Shown here piece by piece: positions 1 through 7,124 of a stretch of DNA of 64,000 bases. The DNA lies in assembly GCA_038226305.1 (NCBI GenBank), contig JBBRQN010000003.1, positions 198,752-262,751 of the forward strand, read 5' to 3'. A program made the translations under genes and the position numbers. The notes below the pieces were generated by a model. The model had not been told where the DNA came from. It did not search any database and saw only the letters and a program-made list of their open reading frames with translations. Within the stretch, counting starts at the first letter, position 1, and every line of letters starts with the position of its first letter. Origin of the DNA: JASLDZ01 sp038226305 (GTDB taxonomy: Bacteria; Pseudomonadota; Alphaproteobacteria; Caulobacterales; Caulobacteraceae).

Positions 1-7
1 CTGTGGA

Positions 8-670
8 ATGGGCGATTGGGACCGATTGGGAATCGAACGTCGGCGTAACGCCAGTCAACTCGCGGCGGTGAACGTGTTGCTCGCGTTGCGGCGGCTTGAG
101 CGGAAGTATCGCGAGAGCCAAACGCGCTGGCCCAAGGGCACGACACCGAGTGGCAAGGTCGCAGGTGGGCGATTTGCAGACGAGGGCCGTGCCGCCACCA
201 GTCGAGCAGGGGCGGCCGTCGCCCGTCAGGCGATGATCGCTGCGGTCGCCAATCCGGAGGTTGCCGCTGCAGCGGGCGCTGCAACTCTGGCGGGGGGCGC
301 AGCGGCGGGGATCGGAGCGATCGGTGTAAGCCGCGCGGCAGGTTGGGAAAGTCGGTTGGGCGGACATGGCGTGACGTCCTTCTTCGGCCTGCCGCTACAC
401 CTCGAGTTGCGGACGACGGGCTTCCTGGGGGAAGGGTTTCAGCCGCTTCCGCCGCCCACGCCGAGAGACGATGAATGCGAAAGGCTCGCTGAATTCGATT
501 ACGCGGTATGCCGAAAACTCGAACCCGAGAACGTCCGAAGGGTTTGCTGGACCTCCGCAGCGGCTCGCCTTGGACAATGCCGAGCCGACGGACCAGACGG
601 CGTGACTGCGCGGCTGTTTACCCCGCTTCAAAAGCGAAAATCCCGGAAGAAGAAGTGGAAATTCCGATGA
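8..670 (+). CDS. Putative effector-like protein with C-terminal Cys module (possibly 5'-partial)
   Basis: I cannot assign a function. The 220-residue product has a basic N-terminus, a 'RWPKGTTPSGKVAGGRF' stretch (about residues 41-57) resembling linkers seen in phage-associated and polymorphic-toxin proteins, an Ala/Gly-rich segment (about 70-110) that could insert in or cross a membrane, and a C-terminal module with four cysteines in the spacing C-x8-DYAVC...RVC-x9-QC (about 159-194). It ends in a Lys/Arg-rich tail. The frame is open to the window edge, so the ATG at 8 may be internal. The stop overlaps the next gene in an ATGA, implying coupled translation. GC is visibly lower than the downstream genes, which suggests transfer. 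An effector/immunity role is inference. Confidence 0.5.
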   Translation: MGDWDRLGIERRRNASQLAAVNVLLALRRLERKYRESQTRWPKGTTPSGKVAGGRFADEGRAATSRAGAAVARQAMIAAVANPEVAAAAGAATLAGGAAAGIGAIGVSRAAGWESRLGGHGVTSFFGLPLHLELRTTGFLGEGFQPLPPPTPRDDECERLAEFDYAVCRKLEPENVRRVCWTSAAARLGQCRADGPDGVTARLFTPLQKRKSRKKKWKFR

Positions 671-1008
671 CTGAGGCACCCCGGGAGCTCGAAGAGAAGC
701 GGTTGGTCGTGCGATCGACTGACGGATCGACACATTCCCTCAAACTGCTGTTTGTCATCGACAAGGGCGAGACGTTGCAAAACGACGATGGGACGACGAG
801 TTATAATCGCTACGCCAGCGTCCAGATCATCAGTGATCCCATCACGGCCCGCATCCGCGTGACCGGCGAAGACTATTTTACCCTGCTATACCGGGCGCTA
901 TTCTACACCGACCAACACATCCGCCTTGAGGCACAGAAGTTGGGGCTGGACGTCTATCATTTCGAGCCCGGTGATGCGGACGGTCCGATGGGCATTTTCG
1001 CGCTCTAG
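667..1008 (+). CDS. Small acidic protein, putative immunity-type partner
   Basis: This 113-residue soluble protein has no signal peptide. The ATG at 667 is chosen because it overlaps the upstream stop (ATGA); a longer frame from 508 would run inside the previous gene. The product starts with a charged helix, then shows alternating beta-type segments (KRLVVRS, HSLKLLFVID, ASVQIIS, ARIRVTG) and a helix 'DYFTLLYRALFYTDQHIRLEA', similar in layout to small immunity-type proteins that end in a 'G-D-ALQLAL' helix. GC is about 55 percent by eye, against near 70 percent further downstream. Its size, acidity and coupling to the preceding Cys-module gene fit a cognate antidote, but no family is recognised with certainty. 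Confidence 0.5.
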   Translation: MTEAPRELEEKRLVVRSTDGSTHSLKLLFVIDKGETLQNDDGTTSYNRYASVQIISDPITARIRVTGEDYFTLLYRALFYTDQHIRLEAQKLGLDVYHFEPGDADGPMGIFAL

Positions 1009-1019
1009 AAAGTCTCCCC

Positions 1020-1406
1020 TCAAACGTGCTGCGCAAGAGACAGCACGTTTCCCGCGGGGTCATTGAACCACGCGACCTGCTCGCCGCCCGGGGCGGTCCA
1101 GATCCCGGTGGCCTGGTCCTGCGACGGGCCGAAGAAGGGGTAGCGTTTGAAGGCCACGCCCTTGGCGGCGAGTGCGGCCACGTCGCGGGCGATGTTGGGC
1201 GTTTCCCAGCCCATCACGGTGTAGTCGGCGACCACCGCACCCTGGGGTGGCTTGACGATGCGAAGGTTCACCGGCCCGGCGCGGAAGCGGTGGGCGAAGC
1301 CGTCGAAGCCCTGGTCTTCCAGACCCAGCACGTCGCCGTAGAAGGCGACGGCCCTGTCCATGTCGTCGACAGCGATGAAGGCGCCGGGGATGTGGTCGGC
1401 GAGCAT
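1020..1406 (-). CDS. VOC family (glyoxalase/bleomycin-resistance fold) protein
   Basis: The 128-residue product is a single vicinal-oxygen-chelate domain. It has the typical opening 'FIAVDDMDRAVAFYGDVLGL' and the closing 'WFNDPAGNVLSLAQ', where a metal-binding Glu would sit in glyoxalase I but is replaced here. The substrate is unknown; such single-domain proteins can be isomerases, dioxygenases or binding proteins. It is the last of three minus-strand genes (DUF1192, rcdA, this), 18 bases after rcdA, and converges on the putative immunity gene with only 11 bases between stops. Confidence 0.8.
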   Translation of the reverse strand: MLADHIPGAFIAVDDMDRAVAFYGDVLGLEDQGFDGFAHRFRAGPVNLRIVKPPQGAVVADYTVMGWETPNIARDVAALAAKGVAFKRYPFFGPSQDQATGIWTAPGGEQVAWFNDPAGNVLSLAQHV

Positions 1407-1424
1407 GGAACCTCCGGGTGCGGT

Positions 1425-1958
1425 TTAGGCCGCCACGTCTCCGAAGGCGGCGGTCAGGCGGTCGTACTGGGAGAGCACCGGGTGGGGGGCGTCGTCATCC
1501 TCGCCCTGGCCGTAGAGGCGGCTGTCCAAGTGGGCGATGCGCTCGAACAGGCGGTCGGCGCGCTCCTGGAGTTCGATCAGGCCCTCGGGCAGGGGCTCGT
1601 AGACGGGGTTGAAGGTAGCGGGGGCGCAGGGGGCCGGGGTGCCGATGCGATAGCGCGGGTCTGCGGCTTCGGTGCGGCTCATGTCGCCCTCGCGCACGGC
1701 CCGCTGCACCAGGAGCCACGAGGCCACCTGCATCAGCCGGGTGGTGAGGGTCATGCTGTCGCCCGCGTAGAGCAGGGCCGCGTCCCGCCCGAGGCGCTTG
1801 GAGGCCTGGCGGCCCGCGCCGTCGAGATAGGCGGCCGCGTCGTCCACCAGGGTCATGCCCTCGCGGAAGGTGCGGTCGAAGAGTTCCGAGGCGGCGAAGC
1901 CTACGCCGGGCGCATTCGGGCCGGGGCCGATATCCAGATCACCCATCGCTTCGATCAT
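1425..1958 (-). CDS. rcdA: RcdA, adaptor for regulated ClpXP proteolysis of CtrA (DUF1465)
   Basis: DUF1465 proteins include Caulobacter RcdA, which works with CpdR and PopA to bring CtrA and other substrates to ClpXP at the cell pole during the swarmer-to-stalked transition. The 177-residue length matches the family. The core helical bundle is visible as 'ELFDRTFREGMTLVDDAAAYLDG' followed by 'LMQVASWLLVQRAVREGDM', and a variable acidic C-terminus follows, the part which in Caulobacter is needed for function. DUF1192 lies just upstream on the same strand. The ATG at 1958 was chosen over the internal ATG at 1946. I infer that it acts in the cytoplasm on cell-cycle proteolysis; identity as the orthologue is likely but not proven. 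Confidence 0.82.
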   Translation of the reverse strand: MIEAMGDLDIGPGPNAPGVGFAASELFDRTFREGMTLVDDAAAYLDGAGRQASKRLGRDAALLYAGDSMTLTTRLMQVASWLLVQRAVREGDMSRTEAADPRYRIGTPAPCAPATFNPVYEPLPEGLIELQERADRLFERIAHLDSRLYGQGEDDDAPHPVLSQYDRLTAAFGDVAA

Positions 1959-2070
1959 GGAGGCCCCCCGGCGCTCGCCCCGTCACCGGTTGAGGAGAGC
2001 GCTATCGTGCGGGGACTTGCAAGACGCGGGCCATGCGGCCCAAGGCCCCACGGGCAGCCTGTGAGCGGGC

Positions 2071-2274
2071 TCAGCTCAGGCCGGAGAACAGGGCGTCCGC
2101 CGCGGCGCGGCCGCTGGATTTCTTCGCCAGGGCGGCCTTCACCCGGTCGATCTCGGCCTGGAGAAGGTCGATGCGTTCGTTGAGGTCGGCCACGGCGTAG
2201 TCGTCCAGGGGTTCGGTGAGGGCGGCGGCCAGTTCGGCGCCGCGGGCCCGACGCACGGGGGCGGGTTCCTCCAT
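2071..2274 (-). CDS. DUF1192 family small protein
   Basis: This is a 67-residue cytoplasmic protein with the DUF1192 pattern: 'EPLDDYAVADLNERIDLLQA' followed by a helix with heptad-like leucines and a Lys-rich end. A much longer frame extends upstream over the oppositely transcribed quinone oxidoreductase, but the ATG at 2274 is preceded by AAAGGGAG at good spacing and gives the family's usual length. Function is unknown; the helix suggests a short coiled coil that may oligomerise or bind a partner. It lies upstream of rcdA and divergent from the quinone oxidoreductase, an arrangement I recall from other Caulobacterales. Confidence 0.8.
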   Translation of the reverse strand: MEEPAPVRRARGAELAAALTEPLDDYAVADLNERIDLLQAEIDRVKAALAKKSSGRAAADALFSGLS

Positions 2275-2343
2275 CGGGGACTCCCTTTGCAGTTTGGCGG
2301 CGCGGGCATTCCCCGGCCGGGGCGAGCAGCGTATCACGCCGTC

Positions 2344-3351
2344 ATGAGCACAGAAGTCCCCCCGATGATGACCGCCATCGCCGTCGAGGGCGGCAAGGGC
2401 GCGGCCTCGGCCCTGCATCCGGTGCAGATCGCCACGCCGCAGCCCGGTCCGGGCGAGGTCTTGATCCGCGTGCGGGCCGCGGGCGTGAACCGGCCTGACC
2501 TTCTGCAGCGCCTCGGCTTCTACCCGCCGCCCCCCGGCGCACCCGTGACGCTGGGGCTTGAGGTGGCGGGCGAGATCGCGGCGGTCGGCGAAGGCGCGGC
2601 CCGCTGGAACGTGGGCGACCGCGTGTGCGCGCTGCTCGGCGGCGGCGGCTATGCGGAGTTCGCCACGGTGGATGCCCGGCAGGTTCTGCCGATCCCCGAA
2701 GGCTTGAGCTGGGAACAGGCGGCCTGCCTGCCGGAGACCGTCTTCACCGTCTTCGCCAACGTGTGGGAGGACGGGCGGCTGCAGCCCGGCGAGACGCTGA
2801 TGGTGCACGGCGCCACCTCGGGCATCGGGGTCACCGCCATCCTCATGGCCAAGGCCTACGGCGCCAAGATCATCGCCACCGGCCGCGGCGCGGACAAGGC
2901 GGCCGCGGCCCGGCAGCTCGGCGCAGACATCGCGATCGACACCAAGACGCAGGACTTCGCCGAGGTCGCCAAGGCCAACGGCGGCGCCGACGTGGTGCTC
3001 GACATGGTGGGCGGCGACTACACGGCCAAGAACCTCGACGCGCTGAACGTGGGCGGCCGCAGCGTGCAGATCGCAACCCTCGGCGGCATGACCGCCTCGG
3101 TGGACCTGCTCCTCATCATGAGGAAGCGGCTCGTCCTTACCGGCTCCACCCTGCGTGCTCGGCCGGCGGAGGAGAAGGGGCGGCTGGCGGCGGAGATAGA
3201 GCGGCTGGTGTGGCCGTGGGTGGTGTCCGGTGCCGTACGCCCGCCCATCGACAAGACCTTCCCTCTGGAGCGCGCCGCCGACGCCCACGCCCACCTCGAA
3301 GCGGGAGAGCACATCGGCAAGGTGGTGCTCGTGACCGGTCAAGCGGCCTGA
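2344..3351 (+). CDS. NAD(P)H-quinone oxidoreductase, PIG3/zeta-crystallin type
   Basis: This medium-chain dehydrogenase/reductase of about 335 residues would reduce quinones with NADPH in the cytosol. It lacks the zinc ligands of alcohol dehydrogenases. Visible motifs are 'VNRPDLLQRLGFYPPPPG' near the N-terminus, the nucleotide-binding 'VHGATSGIGVTAILMAKAYG', and a C-terminal 'AADAHAHLEAGEHIGKVVL', all typical of the PIG3 family. The frame opens at 2287, but the ATG at 2344 gives the family length; 2365 or 2368 are alternatives. It starts a plus-strand run with murI (1-base gap) and the GH43 gene, so the three are probably co-transcribed. The physiological quinone substrate is unknown. Confidence 0.88.
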   Translation: MSTEVPPMMTAIAVEGGKGAASALHPVQIATPQPGPGEVLIRVRAAGVNRPDLLQRLGFYPPPPGAPVTLGLEVAGEIAAVGEGAARWNVGDRVCALLGGGGYAEFATVDARQVLPIPEGLSWEQAACLPETVFTVFANVWEDGRLQPGETLMVHGATSGIGVTAILMAKAYGAKIIATGRGADKAAAARQLGADIAIDTKTQDFAEVAKANGGADVVLDMVGGDYTAKNLDALNVGGRSVQIATLGGMTASVDLLLIMRKRLVLTGSTLRARPAEEKGRLAAEIERLVWPWVVSGAVRPPIDKTFPLERAADAHAHLEAGEHIGKVVLVTGQAA

Positions 3352-3352
3352 C

Positions 3353-4216
3353 GTGATCGGCGTCTTCGACTCCGGTGTCGGCGGGCTCACGGTGCATCGG
3401 GCGCTGGTGAAGCGCTTTCCGACGGCCGACTTCACCTATCTCGCCGATCAGGCGCACGCCCCCTATGGCGGGCGGCCGGGCGAGGAGATCGTGGCGCTGA
3501 CGCGGGGCGCCTGCACGCAGCTGTTCAACCGGGGCGCCTCGGTGGTCGTGCTGGCCTGCAACACCGCCAGCGCCGTGGCCCTGCGCCGCCTGCAGCAGAC
3601 TTGGCTGCCGGGGCTTCGCCGGGAGCTGGGCCGGCCCGTGAACATCCTCGGCATCATCGTGCCCACCATCGAGGCAGCGACCGGCCTGCCCTGGGCCGAC
3701 CACTACTTCGCGCCCGAGCCCGAGCGGATGGGCGAGAAGGCCGAGGGGCTGGAGGTGGTTGGCGTGTTCTCCACCCGCGCCACGGCCGCGAGCCGCGTCT
3801 ACGAGATCGAGATCGCCAAGCGCCGCGACGACGTGGCCGCCTTCTCCGAAGCCTGCCCAGACCTCGTGCCCATGATCGAGGCGGGCGCCCCCCGCGACGA
3901 CCTGGCCGCGCTGATCGCCGGCCACGTGAAAGCGCTGACCCTGCGCATCGGCCGCGCGCCGGACCGGGCGGTGCTGGGCTGCACGCACTACGAGATCACG
4001 GCCGACCTCTTCGCAGCCGCCCTGCCCCCCGGCACCCCCCTGATCCACCAGCCGAGCGCGGTCGCCGACAGCCTGGAGCGCTACTTCGCCGCCCACCCGG
4101 AATACGACATGGGCACAGGCGGCGCCCGCCGGTTCCTGACGACAGGCGCGCCCGCCGACGCGACGCCGCTGGTCTCCACCTTTTGGGGCGCGCCCCTGCG
4201 GTTCGAGGCGGCCTGA
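3353..4216 (+). CDS. murI: Glutamate racemase
   Basis: MurI interconverts L- and D-glutamate in the cytoplasm, supplying D-Glu for peptidoglycan. The 287-residue product begins 'MIGVFDSGVGGLTVHRAL' and carries both catalytic cysteines: C69 in 'LACNTA' and the second in 'LGCTHYE'. The 'YLADQAHAPYG' segment is also typical of the family. The start is GTG, directly behind the stop of the quinone oxidoreductase gene, suggesting coupled translation. A GH43 gene follows after 3 bases. A related aspartate/glutamate racemase is possible, but the N-terminal motif and length favour MurI. Confidence 0.9.
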   Translation: MIGVFDSGVGGLTVHRALVKRFPTADFTYLADQAHAPYGGRPGEEIVALTRGACTQLFNRGASVVVLACNTASAVALRRLQQTWLPGLRRELGRPVNILGIIVPTIEAATGLPWADHYFAPEPERMGEKAEGLEVVGVFSTRATAASRVYEIEIAKRRDDVAAFSEACPDLVPMIEAGAPRDDLAALIAGHVKALTLRIGRAPDRAVLGCTHYEITADLFAAALPPGTPLIHQPSAVADSLERYFAAHPEYDMGTGGARRFLTTGAPADATPLVSTFWGAPLRFEAA

Positions 4217-4219
4217 GCC

Positions 4220-5335
4220 ATGCGGCATGCCGGGGCCGTGGCGCTCGCGGGGTTGCTGCTGCTCTGCGCGTGGGGTGCGGCGGCTCCCGCCTTCGCGCAA
4301 GGTCTCACGGCTCCAGCCGCCGCCGAAAGCGCTGCCTGCCACGCCACGTCCGGCCCCCTGCCCGATCCGGCTCTGGCGCAGCAGTTCGCCGACCCGTTCG
4401 TCTACTGTGCCGACGGCCGGTTCTATGTGGTGGCCAGCAACTGGGCGGGGATCCACATCCCCATTGCCTCGTCCGAGAGGCTGGATCGCTGGTCGGTGCT
4501 CCGCGACGAAGCGGGGACGGTGATCGACGCCATGCCCGAGCTTCCCGCCTGGGTCGTGCGCGGCCGGGGCGTGCGGCCCGACATCTGGGCCCCCACGGTG
4601 GCGCGGTTGAACGGCCGCTATGTCCTCTACTTCAGCGCCCGTCACGGCTCGGCGAAGACACCTCGCGGGGCGCCCCGCGACTGCATCGGCGCGGCGGTGA
4701 GCGACTTTCCCGACCACGGCTTTCGGCCTGCGCCCCTCCCCCTCGTCTGCGGCGGGTTCGCAGAGGGCGTGATCGACGCCGACGTGCTGCCGGACGGCGG
4801 GCGGGCGCTCCTCTACTTCAAGTCGGACGGCAACTGCTGCGGCCTGTCCACCAACCTCTACGTGGTGCCCCTGTCGGCGGACGGGTTGAGTCTGACGGGG
4901 CTGATCAGCCCCGTCGGCGTGTCCAACGACCGGGAGTGGGAAGGCGAGATCGTCGAGGCACCCAGCATGATCCGTCACGAGGGTCGCTACGTCTTGTTCT
5001 ACTCCGGAGGCAGGTTCGACTCCGCGGGCTATGGCGTGGCCTACGCCACCTGCGAGGGGCCGGTGGGGCCGTGCCAGAAGCCTCTCGACAACCGCGTGCT
5101 GCAGAGCGGGCACGGCCGCGACGGGCCGGGCCACCAGTCGGTGTTCGAGGTGGACGGCCGCAGCTTCATGGCCTTCCACGGCCTGATCCCCTCGGCGAAG
5201 CACGGTGCCGACGACGCCCGCCTGCTGCATGTGGAGCCCCTCGACTGGAGCGATGGCACCCCCCGCATCGGCGGCGAGGATGCAGCGTCCCCAGTACCCC
5301 CAGCGCCAAGTACCGACCCGGCGCTGCAGCGCTGA
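4220..5335 (+). CDS. Secreted GH43-type glycoside hydrolase
   Basis: The 371-residue product has a signal peptide (residues 1-26, cut near 'AFAQ') and a five-bladed beta-propeller pattern of GH43 enzymes, which hydrolyse arabinan, xylan side chains or related glycans. The catalytic-base Asp is in 'FADPFVYC' (D58), a structural Asp/Trp cluster is in 'RPDIWAPTV', and the general-acid Glu is likely in 'EIVEAPSM'. Several Cys pairs suggest disulphides in the periplasm. It lies 3 bases after murI and is probably in the same transcript, an unexpected partner for a racemase. The low-complexity Pro/Ser tail (about 355-371) lies outside the domain. Substrate cannot be predicted. Confidence 0.82.
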   Translation: MRHAGAVALAGLLLLCAWGAAAPAFAQGLTAPAAAESAACHATSGPLPDPALAQQFADPFVYCADGRFYVVASNWAGIHIPIASSERLDRWSVLRDEAGTVIDAMPELPAWVVRGRGVRPDIWAPTVARLNGRYVLYFSARHGSAKTPRGAPRDCIGAAVSDFPDHGFRPAPLPLVCGGFAEGVIDADVLPDGGRALLYFKSDGNCCGLSTNLYVVPLSADGLSLTGLISPVGVSNDREWEGEIVEAPSMIRHEGRYVLFYSGGRFDSAGYGVAYATCEGPVGPCQKPLDNRVLQSGHGRDGPGHQSVFEVDGRSFMAFHGLIPSAKHGADDARLLHVEPLDWSDGTPRIGGEDAASPVPPAPSTDPALQR

Positions 5336-5417
5336 AGGGCCGCTTGCGCCGCCCACCGTCACGCAGGCGTAATGGGGGCGGACTAGGTCTCGGCCTGCAC
5401 GCCTCGGAGCCCGCCTC

Positions 5418-6989
5418 ATGCCGATCGACCTTCAGCCTCATCGTCGCGCCATGATCGGCGGAGCCCTGGCGGCAGGCGTCGCCGCCCCGGCCATCGTGCG
5501 CGCCCAGGCGCTGTTTCAGGAAACGCCGTTCCAGCTCGGCGTGGCTTCGGGCGACCCCTCGCCCGACGGCTTCGTGATCTGGACCCGCCTGGCGCCGCGC
5601 CCGCTGGAGCTGCACTCCGGCATGCCGATGACCAAGGTGCCCGTGACCTGGGAGGTCGCCGACGACGAGGGCTTCAAGACGGTGGTGGCAAAGGGCGAGG
5701 CGATCGCCCGGCCCGAACTCGGCCACTCGGTCCACGTGGAGGTGGAGGGACTGAAGCCCAACCGCCCGTACTGGTATCGCTTCATCGCCGGCCGCGACCG
5801 CAGCTACGCCGGCCGGGCCCGCACCCTGCCGCTCCCCGGCGACAAGCTCGAGCGCCTGCGCTTCGTGGCGGCGGGCTGCCAGAACTGGGAAGACGGCCTC
5901 TTCACCGCCTACCGCAGAATCGCCGCCGAGCCCGACGTCGACTTCCTGTGGCACTACGGCGACTACATCTACGAGGGCCGGAGCACCGGTGCCCCCCGGA
6001 TCGAGCACGGCCTGCCCGTGCCGCAGATCCGCCGCCACCACGCCGACGAACCCTACAGCCTGGACGACTACCGGGCGCGCTACGCCCAGTACAAATCCGA
6101 CCTCGACCTGCAGGCCGCCCACGCCGCCCACACATGGTGGGTCACGTGGGACGACCACGAGACCGACAACAACTGGGCCGGAGACAAGGATCAGGACGGC
6201 ACGCCGCCCGAGATTTTTAACCTGCGCCGACAGGCCGCCGCCCAGGCCTATTACGAGAACATGCCCCTGCGACGTTCCAGCTTCCCGCACGGCACGGCCA
6301 TCCAGATCTTCCGCCGCGCCTCTTACGGGGACTTGCTGGACTGCCACTTCCTGGACACCCGCCAGTTCCGCGACGACCAGCCCTGCGACGACAACATCAA
6401 GCCGACCTGCTCCGAGGCCCTGGCCGCCAACCGCACGATCATGGGCAAGGAGGAGGAGAAATGGCTGTTCGACGGCCTCGCCAGGGGCACCCGCCGCTGG
6501 AACCTCATCGCCAACCAGGTGATGATGATGCCCCTCGACCGCCGCGAGCACGGTGAGCCCACCGAGATCTGGAACATGGACTCCTGGGCCGGCTACCCCG
6601 CCGCCCGCCAGCGGCTGATGGACCACGTGCAGGCGCGCGGCGTGAAGAACATCGTCGTGACCACGGGCGACGAGCACCAGCACTACGCGGGCGAGCTGCG
6701 CACCAAGGGCAAGGAAGGCCCGGCGCTGATGACCGAATTCGTCGGCACCTCGATCAGCTCAGGGGGCGACGGGCTCGACGTGTCGCCCGGCTACGCCATC
6801 ATCCGCGACAAGAACCCCCAGTGCCCCTTCATCTCCAGCCAGCGCGGGTATGTCGTCCACGAGGTCGGCCGCGACCATTGGCGCGCGGATATGAAGGTGC
6901 TCGACAAGGTGCGTGAACCGGGCGGGACGCTGACCGTCCGCAAGAGCTTCGCCGTGGAGCGCGGGGAGCCAGGGTTGAAGCCGGTTTAG
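5418..6989 (+). CDS. phoD: PhoD-family alkaline phosphatase/phosphodiesterase, Tat-exported
   Basis: PhoD enzymes are Ca/Fe-dependent phosphomono- and diesterases that release phosphate outside the cytoplasm. The 523-residue protein has an N-terminal 'HRRAMIGGALAAGVAAPAIV' segment of Tat type, the PhoD N-terminal domain ('FQLGVASGDPSPDGFVIWTR'), and metal-binding segments 'WHYGDYIYEG', 'WDDHETDNN' and 'TTGDEHQHYAGEL'. The length matches the family. It stands alone after an 82-base gap from the GH43 gene and is followed by an inverted-repeat element. I see no convincing Pho box in that gap, although phosphate control would be expected. Confidence 0.9.
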   Translation: MPIDLQPHRRAMIGGALAAGVAAPAIVRAQALFQETPFQLGVASGDPSPDGFVIWTRLAPRPLELHSGMPMTKVPVTWEVADDEGFKTVVAKGEAIARPELGHSVHVEVEGLKPNRPYWYRFIAGRDRSYAGRARTLPLPGDKLERLRFVAAGCQNWEDGLFTAYRRIAAEPDVDFLWHYGDYIYEGRSTGAPRIEHGLPVPQIRRHHADEPYSLDDYRARYAQYKSDLDLQAAHAAHTWWVTWDDHETDNNWAGDKDQDGTPPEIFNLRRQAAAQAYYENMPLRRSSFPHGTAIQIFRRASYGDLLDCHFLDTRQFRDDQPCDDNIKPTCSEALAANRTIMGKEEEKWLFDGLARGTRRWNLIANQVMMMPLDRREHGEPTEIWNMDSWAGYPAARQRLMDHVQARGVKNIVVTTGDEHQHYAGELRTKGKEGPALMTEFVGTSISSGGDGLDVSPGYAIIRDKNPQCPFISSQRGYVVHEVGRDHWRADMKVLDKVREPGGTLTVRKSFAVERGEPGLKPV

Positions 6990-7015
6990 GGCCGCCGAGC
7001 CTCGCCCCCTTTATT

Positions 7016-7113
7016 CCGCTCATCCCCGCGCACGCGGGGACCCAGGCAAGGCCTTCACTCGCCCACCCGATTGCCAGCTTCGGCTGGATCCCCGCGTGCG
7101 CGGGGATGAGCGG
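7016..7113. repeat. Paired 25-bp perfect inverted repeat (REP-like element)
   Basis: The 25 bases at 7016-7040 are exactly the reverse complement of 7089-7113, with 48 bases between. Each arm also contains its own palindromic core, CCCCGCG-N2-CGCGGGG. Similar 'CATCCCCGCG...CGCGGGG' units are common dispersed intergenic repeats in proteobacteria. It lies between the convergent phoD and helicase genes, so it could serve as a bidirectional terminator or a REP/BIME-type element. Confidence 0.85.
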
Positions 7114-7124
7114 AGGGGTTCATG

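Noticed and set aside
5336..5417. Possible Pho box upstream of phoD
   Set aside because: The sequence has CGTCACGCAGGCGTAAT-like bases but no tandem CTGTCAT-N4-CTGTCAC repeat, so phosphate control is not supported.
3137..5419. Long minus-strand frame of 760 codons (and many similar long antisense frames)
   Set aside because: It lies opposite murI and GH43, which have clear family motifs. Its composition is Arg/Gly/His-rich as expected for the antisense of high-GC codons, and it shows no domain.
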